Assembly: GCA_004431415.1 (NCBI GenBank)
Contig: QPMI01000162.1
Location: 1 to 64,000 of the forward strand
DNA from: Cyanophora paradoxa
Taxonomy: Eukaryota; Glaucocystophyceae; Cyanophorales; Cyanophoraceae
Direction of reading: 5' to 3'
DNA: 64,000 bases
Shown: positions 43,529 through 53,669 of the stretch, piece by piece
How the letters are laid out: every line of letters begins with the position of its first letter
Numbering within the stretch: position 1 is the stretch's first letter
Made by a program: the position numbers and the translations under genes
The notes under the pieces: generated by a model
Told to the model about the DNA's origin: nothing
Database searches by the model: none
The model's input: only the letters and a program-made list of their open reading frames with translations

Positions 43529-46500
43529 ATGCCCATCCCGGCGGCTTGTACGACCCCGCTTGCTGACCGCAGGAGTCCGCAGGTGCAGCCCGACATTCGG
43601 GGCGGCAGGCGCAGCTGGCTGCTCAACAACCTGCTAGCGACGCACGCGGCAGGAAAGCAGTTTGATCAGCCGATCCCTCCGCGGCCGCTCCGGCCTCCCG
43701 GGGCGGCCGCGGCCGCGCCCCACCCACCACCCGTCCCGTCGCCGCCGCCGCCGCACGAATCGGACCATGAGGCAACGCGCGGCGAGGGAGGCTCGCCGTA
43801 CTTCGTGCTGGGCCGCACGCCGTCCAAGGAGCAGCTGCGGGACGCGGGCGTGGTCAAGGTGAAAGGCAGCGACTGGCACGCGGAGGTGGAGCGTGCGGCT
43901 CGGGACTTGAAGAAGACAGTGAAGAGCCTCGCGCAGCCGGCGGCCGCCCCGGCGGGCGCCGGGGATGGCCAGCTCGCCAACCCGATCAGCTTCTCGCTCA
44001 GCACGATCGTGCAATCGGTGCGGGAGAACAGCGCGGCGCTGACGCACCTCAGCCTCCGTGGGCACTGCGTCGGCAGCTCCGTGCGTCCGTCCCTCCTCTA
44101 AGCTGCTCTTTGCGCGCTGCCTTGCGAGCCGGGGCGCAGGGCTGCGCCGAGCTGTGCCGCGCGCTGCGGAACAACACGCACGTGACGTCGGTCGACCTCT
44201 ACTGGAACGGGATCGGACCCGAGGGCTGCGAGGCGCTCGGGGAGCTCCTCCGAATGAACAGTACCCTCACCCAGCTCGACCTCCGCCTGAACTCCATCGG
44301 CGACAAGTCAGATGTACCCCGCTCTTTTTTGAGGACCGTACCCCCTGACGCCGCGCAGGGGTACAATCATCCTGGCCGAGGCCCTGAAGGTCAACCGCTC
44401 CATCCACACGATCTACCTGGGGAGAAACAGGTACCCCCGGGGCTCCCACCCCCCTGCCCTCGACTGCTCCGCCGAGTACCCCCCGCCGCAGCATCGGCCC
44501 GCGGGGGGCGCACGCCCTGGTGGAGATGTTGAAGGTAAACCCCGGACTTACAACCGTGTACCTCGGCCGCAACGTCATCGGTACCCCCCCCAGCGGCTCC
44601 ATCCCCCTCCCCTCTTCTGACCTCTACCCCCCCTCCCCCCCAATTCAACAGGGCTGGAGTTCCAGCGCGCGATTGATAAGATCCTCGCGGAGAACCGATC
44701 CCGGATGTCCGCCGTGCAGGAGGCCGCCCGCAGGGAGGCCGCGGAGCGGTGCGGCGTACCCCCAACCCCTCCCGCTCCGAATCTCACCGTACCCCCCTCC
44801 CGCAGGGCAATGGAGATGCGGGTGCAGGCCTGCGCGCGGCGGTGAGGCCGGGCAGACGCGGCCCCGCCGCGCCGGCTGCGGATCGCCCGCTGATGACTTT
44901 GTTCGCAGGTCGGTGCTGCGCCACTACTTCGTTCGCGCGGCGCACTACGCCGAGCGGCGCCGCCGCAAGGTGCGCGCGGGATCCTAAGCTTAAAGACTTC
45001 GGAGAGGCCTGGAGCGGGCGGGCTCTGACCGGGGCGCCCGGCAGCGGGAAGCGTGGGCGCTGGCAGTGGAGCACGCGCGGCGGGCGGCGGCGCGCGCGGC
45101 CCTCTGGCGCTGGGTGCACCTCCGCACCGCAGCACTGCTAAAGGTCCGCCGGGGAGGGGGGTAGGGCAGGGGAAGGACGAAAGGATAGAGGGAGGGCAGG
45201 GGAAGGCAAAGGATCAGCCCGTGCCCGCTCTCTCTTCCGGCTGGAGCATATTGCTCTACTGCGCCTGCGCTATCGAGCGGCCTGTTGACGCGCCGCCGCC
45301 GTCGGCGCAGGCGGAAAAGGCGGCGCGGGCGGAGGCCGTGGCGAGGCTCCGGCGGCTCCGGCGGGCGCAGGCGGCCTGGCGCCACTTCGTCACCCTCCGC
45401 CGCGCCAAGCGCAGCAAGGTCCGTCAAGGTCCGTCCAAGAGCGGAGCGGAAGCTCACGGGTGCTTGCGCCGCGTCGTCGCAGGAGGCGGCCTGCGACCGG
45501 CACGCGGCGCGGGCGGCGCTGCGGCGGGCGGCGCGGGCCTGGCGCGCCGGCGCCGCGCTGGTCAAGGCGCGCCGCGGCGGGCGGAGGCGGCGGCCGAGAT
45601 GGGGCGCCGCCGCCTCATGCGAGCCGTCCTCGTCGTGTGCCACAACTTCGTCCTGTGCGCGCCCGCCCGCCCCCTCTTTTTTTGAAAGAATCTAGAGACG
45701 GAGCTAGCTAGCTAGCACCTTAAGCGGACAAGGCATTCCACGTCGCCCCGTCGCCCGCCCCGCTCCGCCCCGCCTGACGACGCGCTCGGCGGATTGCAGC
45801 GTCCGCCGGGAGGAGAAGCGGAAGCTGGCGGTCGCCCTCAGATTCTGGGAGCGCCACGCCAAGGCCCGCTCCCTCTCCTCACTGCGCGACGCGGGGCGCG
45901 GCGCGGCGGCGCGGCGCGGGGCGGCGGCGCGCCTGGTCGAGGTCGCCTACCGGGCGGCGCTCCCGCACTGGCTGGACCGGTGGCTCGCGGCCTGCCGGCG
46001 CTCCCGCCGCGTGAAGGACTTCGTGAAGGCCGCGAACGGGCGGCGGCGGGCGGCGGCGCTGGCGGCGTGGCGCGCGGCGGCGGCGCGCTCGAGGAGGCGG
46101 CGGGAGGCCGGCCGGCGCGTGGCGCGGGCCGGGATGCGCCAGTGGTGGGGCGCCTGGCGCCAGCACGCGGCGGAGGGGCACGAGCGCGAGCGGTGCGGCC
46201 CGGCCCGGCCCAATTCCCCGTACCCCCAATACTTCGTTCGCGACTCACCGGTACGCAGAGAGCTGGAGTCGCTGAGGGCGGAGCGGTGGGCCCCCGGCGA
46301 GGCGCTCAGGCGGCAGGCGGCGCTCTGGCCCTCATGCGGGCGGCCGTGGCGCGGCGCGCGGCGGCGCGGCTCCGGCGGCTGCGGGAGCGCGCGGCCCTGT
46401 GCTTCCGGGCCTGGCAGGGCCGTGCGCCGCTCTTCTTGGCTAACTCTTCCCCGCGCTGACTCTCGCGAGGCAGGCGCGGGCGGGCGGCTCGAATCCGGGC

Positions 46501-48135
46501 GTACATCGCCCAGCGCGACGCGGCGCGGCGGGAGGCGGCGCTCCGCGGGCGCTCGGCGCCTGGGGCGGCCGCGCCGCCCTCCTGAGGCGCGCGGCGGCGC
46601 TGCGGGCCCGCGTGCTCGCTTCGGCTGCGCGGCGCGGGCTCGCGGCCTGCCTGGCGTCGCTGCGCGGGGCGGCGGCGGCGGCGCGGGCGACGCGGGCGCG
46701 GGCGGCGGAGGAGCGGGCGCGGGAGGAGGCGAAGGAGGCGGAGGAGCGGGCCAGGAAGGAGGAGGCGGACCGCCGGCGCGAGGAGCTCGAGAAGAGGCGC
46801 CAGGTCCGTTCATCCGCCAGCCAGTCGGTCCTCTTTAAAGCATCGGAGAGATAGCAGAAAGCTCGCCTCTTCCACCGATTGAGCTTTAGAGAAAGGGCAG
46901 ACCGGTTCTGACGGGCGGGGCCCCGGGGCGCAGGAGCAAGAGAAGAGGAGGAAAGAAGAGGCGAAGCGCAAGGAGGAGGAGGAAGCACGCCGGAAGGAGG
47001 AAGAAGCGCGCCGAAAGGAGGAGGCGCGCCCCCTCCCTCCACCGCTTCGGCGTACCCCCTTTGCTCACGGCGTACCCCCCGCAGGAGAGGAAGCGGAAGG
47101 AGGATGAGATCGCGGCGAGGCGAAGGGCGGTCGAGGAGAAGCGGTGCGCCGCCGCTGTACCCCCCCCCTCCTTCTCGAGCCTCCGCTTCATGCGCTAAGC
47201 CCTTTCCGCAGCGCGCAGCAGCAGCGGGCGGAGGCGGAGCGAAAGGAGAGGGGCGCCGCGGCGGCGGTCGCGGCGGGCGCGGCGGCGCCTCCCCGGCGCC
47301 CCACGGGGCCCCCGCAGGCGGCCCGCCGCCGCCGCCCCCGCGGCCAAGGCCGCCCCGCAGGCCTCGGCCGCGACGCGCCTGCCGCCGATGCCCCCGGCCC
47401 GCAGCAAGTCGATCGCGGCCGGCGGCCGGCCGCCCCCCGCCACCACGCAGCGGGCCGGGCTCCCCCGGAGCAGCACATCCATCGCGCCGGCGCCGCCGCC
47501 CCGCCTCCCGTCCCCGCCCTCCACCGGCTCGGCCGTCGCGACGAACGGCGGCGCCAGCCCCCCTCTACCCCCCTCCCGCCCCGGATCCGCCCCCGTTTCC
47601 AGCCGCGGCGTCCCCGCCCCGCCCCTCGCACCCCCTCCCAACCTCAACCTGGGTGCGACCCTGTACCCCCAGGATCCTCCCCCCCCTAAACGGCCTCGCC
47701 AGGCGCTATCCTTGCGGATCGTTCCATAACGATCGACGTTCTCCTCGCCAAAGTAAGGCAGGCCTGCGGCCCGACGGTGCGCCGCAGCCTTCTCTCCCCG
47801 TCTCAGTTCTCCGTGCCTTCTTAGCGTACCCCCACGGCAGCCGATGGAAATGCGGTACCGGAACGTCCGCGGCGAGATGTGCACGATGCGAACGCAGGCG
47901 CGCCTCCCCGTACCTCCGGATTCGAAGAAGCCAAAGCAGTTCTGACGCCCCCCTGCAGAAGGACCTTGACGATGCTCTGCACATTCTGGACTCTCAGGTG
48001 AGCGGAGGGTACGGGCTGGGGTTTCGGGGCGCGAACCCGCGAGGCTGACCGGGCTGACTCCGCGCGCAGGGCTCAAACAACCTTCACATCTACCTGCGGC
48101 CGGCCCCGCCCCAGCTACAGCCCGGCCGCGCGTAG
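43529..48135 (+). CDS. LRR - Trp-helical (Sfi1-like) - coiled-coil - PB1 protein, many exons
   Basis: Ribonuclease-inhibitor-type leucine-rich repeats come first: GCAELCRALRNNTHVTSVDL, ALGELLRMNSTLTQLDLRLN, then TIILAEALKVNRSIHTIYLG, and HALVEMLKVNPGLTTVYLGR. Introns 44307-44358, 44431-44491 and 44581-44651 join them perfectly. Next come short Arg/Ala-rich helices each with a Trp: ARAALWRWVHLRTA, AQAAWRHFVTLRRAK, VALRFWERHAKARS, LPHWLDRWLAACRR, LAAWRAAAARSRRR, RQWWGAWRQHAA. They resemble Sfi1/centrin-binding repeats. A charged coiled coil follows (46690-47130). The end is a PB1 domain: TIDVLLAKV, EMRYRNVRGEMCTMRTQ, KDLDDALHILDSQ, GSNNLHIYLRP, stop at 48135. The PB1 includes a GC-AG intron. 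A centrosome or flagellar-base scaffold is a plausible role. The start is uncertain, and two adjacent genes cannot be excluded. Confidence 0.62.
44431..44491 (+). other. 61-bp intron with GTACCCCC donor
   Basis: Removing this segment joins LGRN to SIGPRGAHAL within a leucine-rich repeat, so its ends are fixed by the protein. The donor reads AG|GTACCCCC and the acceptor GCCGCAG. A second GTACCCCCC lies 15 bases before the acceptor. Confidence 0.88.
44581..44651 (+). other. 71-bp intron with GTACCCCCCCC donor
   Basis: Removal joins YLGRNVI(G) to LEFQRAIDKIL in frame at the end of the LRR block. The donor is G|GTACCCCCCCC and the acceptor TTCAACAG. It supports GTACCCC as a genuine splice donor in this genome. 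Confidence 0.85.
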
Positions 48136-48718
48136 AGTGGCGCGGCCGCGCTGGCGCACGTTGGATAGCAAATGCGCGCCCGCTTCACTTTTGATCGCGC
48201 CTGGTGTCACTGATCAATTGACTTGGTGAACGCTTGCACGTGTAGACTCACTGTAGAGACGCCGGGCCGTCCCGGACTCGCGATCGGGATGCTTGCGCAT
48301 GCGTGCGCATATGCATATGCATGCAGGGCCCGGGGCCCGCGCGCGTCCGTCCCGGGTGTCAACGTTAACGTTAACGTTACGTATACGACGTGCACGTGCT
48401 CGCGCGCGATCCGATGATCGTGCGCGCCGGCGCGCGCGCGCCGGATAGATGCGCGCGAGCGCCGCATCGATATCTCGATCTATCTCGATATCTCTCTATC
48501 TGCATCAGATCTAGACTGCATATGCATGCGCCTCATATTGCAAAGCGCGCCCGCGGCCCCGCCGGCGCCGCCGCCCAGCGCCTGGCCGCGCATGCCGCGG
48601 TCCTAGATCTGCATAAGACCGCGGCTGATCGCGCACGCCGCGGCGCGTAAGAGCTCAGCGGCTCGAGCTCGGCCGCGGCGAGCATACGTATACGCATGCG
48701 CATACGAGCTTATATATT
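48136..48718. other. intergenic, simple-sequence rich
   Basis: No gene is seen. The stretch has AACGTTAACGTTAACGTTA (48361), CATATGCATATGCATGC (48308) and ATCTCGATATCTC words, all strongly self-complementary. Confidence 0.5.
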
Positions 48719-50055
48719 GCCCTCGTCAGGCCCTTGCGCACTCGAGCTCGTCTCTCTCTGCGCCGCCCATGACCCCCGTGTCATCTGATCCGGCGCCACC
48801 TGACCTTTCTCCTGCTTCGCTGCCCTCTCTTCGGCGCCGGCAGCGATCCCCGTCACCTGTTCGCGGCCCTTCCCCTGCCTCCGGATCCGACCCTTCCTCG
48901 GCTCCCTCCTCGCCTCTTCCGTCTCGTAGGCCTCCGCCGCGTTCCCGTCGGCGGATCTCTCGATCGACCCTGGACTCTCCGCCTGCCACTGTCTGCGGGG
49001 TACCTCCGCCACCGTGTTCGGCGCCGGCTGTCAGTACTTTGCTCGGTAGCTCCCCCGTCGTGGCTCCTCGGGGCCTCTTCGTCGTCGTCGTTCGCTGGGT
49101 TCCGGCTCCGGGTCAGATTTCTCGCCGGGCTTACCTTCTAGATCTCCTGGCTCTGCTCCTGGGCCCTCAGCTCCGGACCGGCTTCCCCGATCTCCTCCCG
49201 GACTCGTGGTCGTACCCGTCGCCGGCTTGCCGTGCCTGCGTCTCCTTCTACTTCCCTCCGGCGGTTTGCCGGGCCGGACCCTCCGGCCTTTGTTCTTGAT
49301 ACCGGACCGCCGCCTTTGCCTTCGTCTTCTGCTTCGCTGGTCGTATCCCGCCGGCGCCGGCGTACTTCGTCTTATAGTTTAGTTCGGTCTAGTTCGGATT
49401 CTGATCGTAGTGCTGATGCTAGAGTTAGTTTCAATACTAGCTATAGTCCTCGTGCTCGACCTGTTGTTCGCCGTCGTTTGCAGTTCGACTGCCCGCCTCG
49501 ACCCCGGCCGGCTTTAGTGATTCCTTTGACTGTCCTTTTGCCTGCTCTTGATCCGCCTGCTCCGCCTCCTGTGTCCTCCTCGACCTCGTGCCGTAGCTCT
49601 GCCCTTTCGCGTCGTCCTGCTTCGCCTCCGCCTCCGCGTCGTCTTGTTGTTCCTCTTACTTGTCTGCTTCCTGTTATTTATCTTTCTCAAATTTGTCCTC
49701 CGCTTCTTAGTGATGTAATTCCTTCCGATATTGATGGTATCTCTAGCTCTGGCTCTTCTTCGTGTCAGTCATCCTCTGTCCCTAGATCTGCTCGATTTCT
49801 CGTCTCTTCTCGATCTGTCTCGAGCTCCGTGTCTTTTCTTTTTTATTGTCGATTTTGGCTCTTTATCTTATCTTTTTTTTTTTTGAGAGACTACGGTGGG
49901 GCGAACCCCCCGTAGGTAGTGATATTAAAGACAACAAAGCAATCTTTCTTCGTGCTCTTGTCTTAGTTATTTTGCTTTTTTGTCTTTATGCCCCCTGGGC
50001 AGCCCCCGCAGTGCTGGTGTCTAGAGACTGTGGCCGGTAATTTACCAAAAAAAAA
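48719..50055 (+). mobile_element. 5'-truncated LINE, copy B (3' part only)
   Basis: The sequence matches the 3' 1.3 kb of copy A (17250-18550, opposite strand) with scattered differences, from GCCCTTGCGCACTCGAGC to the shared terminus GTGGCCGGTAATTTACC plus A9. Both copies encode the same low-complexity Pro/Ser/Arg-rich frames, which shift between frames. This copy lacks the reverse transcriptase. Indels against copy A are visible, including a 70-base insertion near 49873. Confidence 0.9.
49873..49944 (-). ncRNA. tiny poly(A)-tailed insertion with UUCG-capped hairpin (retroposed small RNA?)
   Basis: Copy A of the LINE reads straight through here (TTATCTTTCTTCGTG); copy B has ~70 extra bases bounded by ATCT on both sides. 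Read on the minus strand the insert ends in 12 A's. Just before them it has CTACGG-GGGG-TTCG-CCCC-A-CCGTAG, a stable hairpin with a TTCG loop. Tail, short duplication and structure fit the retroposition of a small RNA or its 3' end. The RNA's identity is not recognised. Confidence 0.5.
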
Positions 50056-50063
50056 TATTTTTA

Positions 50064-50245
50064 GGATTGGCCGCTGCAGCGGCCAAAACTTGCCCCCCCT
50101 TCGGGGGATACGGTCGACTTGCGGGAAAAAAGGATTGGCCGCTGCAGCGGCCAAAACTTGCCCCCCCTTCGGGGGATACGGTCGACTTGCGGGAAAAAAG
50201 GATTGGCCGCTGCAGCGGCCAAAACTTGCCCCCCCCCGCCCCCCG
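50064..50245 (+). repeat. 68-bp tandem repeat, about 2.7 copies, with 16-bp palindromes
   Basis: Copies start with GGATTGGCCGCTGCAGCGG at 50064, 50132 and 50200. Each holds the perfect palindrome GGCCGCTGCAGCGGCC and a second small hairpin, CCCCCCTTCGGGGG. The array begins directly at the 3' end of LINE copy B. Confidence 0.92.
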
Positions 50246-50399
50246 GAGGGTACGGTGTACTGGCGGCAGCACCAAGAGCCGACATCGACGTCGACAGCTG
50301 CTCCGCTGCACCCGTGCGTCTCGCGTATCAGCAGCAAGTGTAGCTAAGCAACTTCGGTCCAGCAGCGCCGCTGAGTCCTCAAAGCCTAGAGCCTCCGAG

Positions 50400-51590
50400 A
50401 GTTGGTCGAAGCCCGCGGCTCGACGGGCCGCCGCGTTCGAACGCACCGGGAGCTTCTCCGAAGCGATGTTCTTGGGCTCGAGGGGCGGGCCACGAAGCTT
50501 CCCCGACGGCGTGATCCTCGTCGAGCTTCTCGAGGTCGGATCCGGGCAGGCCGCCCACAGCCGCGCGTGCCGCGCCGCTCCTTTACTCAGCGATCCGATC
50601 GCAGGCGAAAGATACGCGCGGCGCGGCTGTCACGGCGCAGTGCCTGCTGGCGGATTTGCCGCCGCAGCCGCTCGTCCAGAAGGGCCCGGCGGTTGGCTTC
50701 CCCATCTCCGGCGATGCCGCACGCAACAGGCCGCCTACGGTCATCGTCGGCGTGCGCACGCGCCCTGCCTCGTCGGAGGCCGCGGGCCTGGCGCCTTCGC
50801 CACGCCTGCAGCTGCGGGGCAGCTGCGGGGCCTAGAACCGCTCCATCGCATTCCTATCATGCGCACGGGCGCGCTTCCTCAGGTCGCTGACTCTCCGCGC
50901 GCGCTTGCTCAGGTCGCGGGTTACCCCAACGTGCGCGTCCCGCACCCGCCCGCCCGCCCCGCGCCCTCGCCTCCCTCCCTCCCGACGCCGACCGGCACAG
51001 GTGGGGTACGACCTCACGAACGTGATGGATCCCCCGCACACGGCGCCCCCCCCCCCCTCCCCCCCCCTACCCCTTCTCTCTTCCTGATCGCATGCACGTG
51101 ATCCCCGCAGGCTGAGACGGCGCTTCCGGTCGTCAGCCGCTCGAAGGGTCTCTCGAGTATCCTCTACGTCCGATTCTCCTTCTCCCCCGCAGGCGGCTGG
51201 CCCCCGGGCTCGGCCCCCGGCCGCCGGCCCCCGTCCCCGCCCCTGTACCCCGTGGGGGGCCCCATGGAGGATCCCGGGCCTGCGCAGTACACCCTCCTAC
51301 CCCGCGGCAACTCGCCCCCTCCCTCCCCCCGCACCCACCTCGGCCGCTCCGCCGCGGCGGGGCCCCGGCTCGGCACCGGTACCCCCGCCGCCCCCAGCCC
51401 CCCCTCCTTCGCCTCCTCGGTCTTCGCCTGCGTACCCGTCTGCGGAGCGTGGTTCTTCGGCGGGGACGGCGTAGGGCCCCTCCCGCGCCGGGACGCGAAG
51501 CTGAAGCCGGGGACCTGCGGCTCGTTTCTGGACACCTGCGCCCCGGGGACGGGGCTGGGCCCCGCGGCCGACCGCCTGACGCGCATGTAG
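50400..51590 (+). CDS. putative gene fragment(s), unrecognised
   Basis: Several short protein-like stretches lie in different frames with possible AG acceptors between them: LADLPPQPLVQKGPAVGFPI and NRPPTVIVGVRTRPASSEAA (50640-50790), VGYDLTNVMDPPHTA (51000-51045), AETALPVVSRSKGLSSILYV (51112-51171) and MEDPGPAQYTLLPRG (51265-51309). PGPAQY is faintly like the sperm-tail PG-rich repeat, but one weak copy is not enough. No domain is assigned. It could be a small multi-exon gene or chance frames in GC-rich DNA. Confidence 0.25.
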
Positions 51591-51599
51591 CCCTCCCTT

Positions 51600-51990
51600 C
51601 TTTCCCCCCCCCCCGGCCCCATTTGATTCACGCCCCCCGTCTTTTCTGCTCCCGCCGCGCATGTGTTTTTGAGAAGATACGTGATCTTTCGATCGATATC
51701 CGATCGCGAGCTGGCGCAGCGGGAGCTTGGGGGCTCGAGAGGGCGAAAACATTAATATTACGAGACGTTTGAGTTCTCTGCGCAATGATTATCTAATCTA
51801 GACCTTATCTTGAGGTGAATCTATGGGTAGTAAAGTAGATTTACTGAGGTTAGCGAGCCGGCTGTTCGATCGCGAACCCCGATTTCGCAGTCTAAACTTC
51901 AAGTCCCGAATTTGATTCAAGTAGTCAACTTGTACTAGCGTACCCATACACGTTTTCGCACGCAAGCGCGGCGCTCGAGCCGCCTCAATT
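51600..51990. other. AT-richer spacer
   Basis: No gene is seen. It contains ACATTAATATTACGAGACG (51749) and AATCTATGGGTAGTAAAGTA (51820). Minus-strand frames crossing it continue into the tandem repeat and are compositional. Confidence 0.4.
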
Positions 51991-51994
51991 TGAG

Positions 51995-52850
51995 CCGGCC
52001 CCCCGGGCCCCGCGGCGGGCGCCGCCGGCGCCGTCTCTCGCGCTGAGCTCGCGGGTCGACCCCGCCCTTCTGGAGGTGCCGCTGCCGCCTCCCCGCGCCC
52101 TCGCCCCGCCGCCCCCGGGCCCCGCGGCGGGCGCCGCCGGCGCCGTCTCTCGCGCTGAGCTCGCGGGTCGACCCCGCCCTTCTGGAGGTGCCGCTGCCGC
52201 CTCCCCGCGCCCTCGCCCCGCCGGCCCCCGGGCCCCGCGGCGGGCGCCGCCGGCGCCGTCTCTCGCGCTGAGCTCGCGGGTCGACCCCGCCCTTCTGGAG
52301 GTGCCGCTGCCGCCTCCCCGCGCCCTCGCCCGCCGGCCCCCGGGCCCCGCGGCGGGCGCCGCCGGCGCCGTCTCTCGCGCTGAGCTCGCGGGTCGACCCG
52401 CCCTTCTGGAGGTGCCGCTGCCGCCTCCCCGCGCCCTCGCCCCGTCGGCCCCCGGGCCCCGCGGCGGGCGCCGCCGGCGCGTTTCTCGCGCTGAGCTTGC
52501 GGGTCGACCCCGCCTTCTGGAGGTGCCGCTGCCGCCTCCCGCGCCCCGCCCTGCCGGCCCCCGGCCCCGCGCGGGCGCCGCCGGCGCCGTCTCTCGCGCT
52601 GAGCTCGCGGTCGACCCCGCCCTTCTGGAGGTGCCGCTGCCGCCTCCCGCGCCATCGCCCGCCGGCCCCCGGCCCGCGGCAGGCGCCGCCGGCGCCGTCT
52701 CTCGCGCCGAGCTCGCGGGTCGACCCCGCCCTTCTGGAGGTGCCGCTGCCGCCTCCCCGCGCCCTCGCCCCGCCGGCCCCCGGGCCCCGCGGCGGGCGCC
52801 GCCAGCGCCGTTTCTCGCGCGGAGCTCGCGGGCAGCGTGTCGGGCCTTCC
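51995..52850 (+). repeat. ~111-bp GC-rich tandem repeat, 7-8 copies
   Basis: TTCTGGAGGTGCCGCTGCCG recurs at about 52068, 52180, 52293, 52404, 52515, 52623 and 52732. The unit also has GGGCGCCGCCGGCGCCGTCT and GAGCTCGCGGGTCGACCCC. Frames are open across it on both strands (plus: RAELAGRPRPSGGAAAAS). These long ORFs reflect the repeat, not selection. It runs straight into the reverse-transcriptase frame. Confidence 0.93.
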
Positions 52851-52889
52851 GGACGCCGGGCCGCGCCTCCTTGCCGGGGCAGGGCGCCG

Positions 52890-53669
52890 CCGCCGCCGCC
52901 GCCCTTCTCCATTGAGGTCCCGGACTTCGATGTCGACGAGCTCCTCCCAGGCGTCCCACCCGCCTCGCCCCACGCCCGTGCGGGCCGATCGCATCGCCGC
53001 AGCCTGGAGGGCCACCCCGATCCCTCCCTTGCCGCCCGCCTCGCACACGGGTTCGCCCACGGCTTCCCGCTACAGTACCGCGGCCCTTGCTTCTCTGCAA
53101 TTTCCCGCCCCGAGCCCTCTGCCCTTGAGCACATCGACGTAGTGCGGCAGGACGTCGAGAAGGAGATCGCCATGGGGCGGGTCGCCGGCCCGTTCCCGTC
53201 TCCTCCCCTTGCCCCCTTCGTTGCGTCCCCGGTCGGCGCCATTCCGAAGAAGCGTTCGACCAAGTGGCGCCGAATTCACAACCTTTCGTACCCCAAGCAT
53301 CGCGGCCCGTCAGTCAACAGCGGCATCGACCCTGACGAGCTACAATACCAGAATACGAAGGTCAGCATGCGCAGAGCGATTGAGCTTCTGATTCAGCTCG
53401 GCTGCGGCGCCGAGATGGCTAAGGCGGATATCGAGTCTGCTTTTCGCCTGCTGGCGGTACGGCGGAAGGACTGGTGGCTCCTCGGCTTCGCCCTCCCCTC
53501 CCGCTCCAATCCCACCATCCTCGAATTTTTCATCGACCTCTGCCTCCCCTTCGGTGCCCGCTCCTCCCCTCGCATTTTCGAGGACCTTGGCCAGGCCCTC
53601 GATTTTGCCCTCCGCCGCCGTGGGTGTCGGATGGGAAGAAGCCCACCCGGTACGCCCTGCGCGGTCTAG
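52890..53669 (+). pseudogene. DIRS-like reverse transcriptase fragment
   Basis: The frame reads VGAIPKKRSTKWRRIHNLSY, then AEMAKADIESAFRLLAVRRK, WWLLGF and DLCLPFGARSSPRIFEDL, with a stop at 53669. The ADIESAFR Asp is motif A, and LPFGARSSPRIF is the motif-B form typical of DIRS-type elements (LPFGLSSAPRIF). The YxDD motif, RNase H and tyrosine recombinase expected downstream are absent, so the copy is 3'-truncated. The upstream ~111-bp array is in the same frame over part of its length and may be Gag-like sequence. Confidence 0.7.

Noticed and set aside
51252-51590. Sperm-tail PG-rich repeat protein
   Set aside because: Only one weak PGPAQY match is seen; the family needs several spaced copies, so no call was made.
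51798-53263. Two long minus-strand ORFs (over 400 residues)
   Set aside because: They translate the ~111-bp repeat and the antisense of the reverse transcriptase, giving Arg/Ala/Gly strings without domain motifs.
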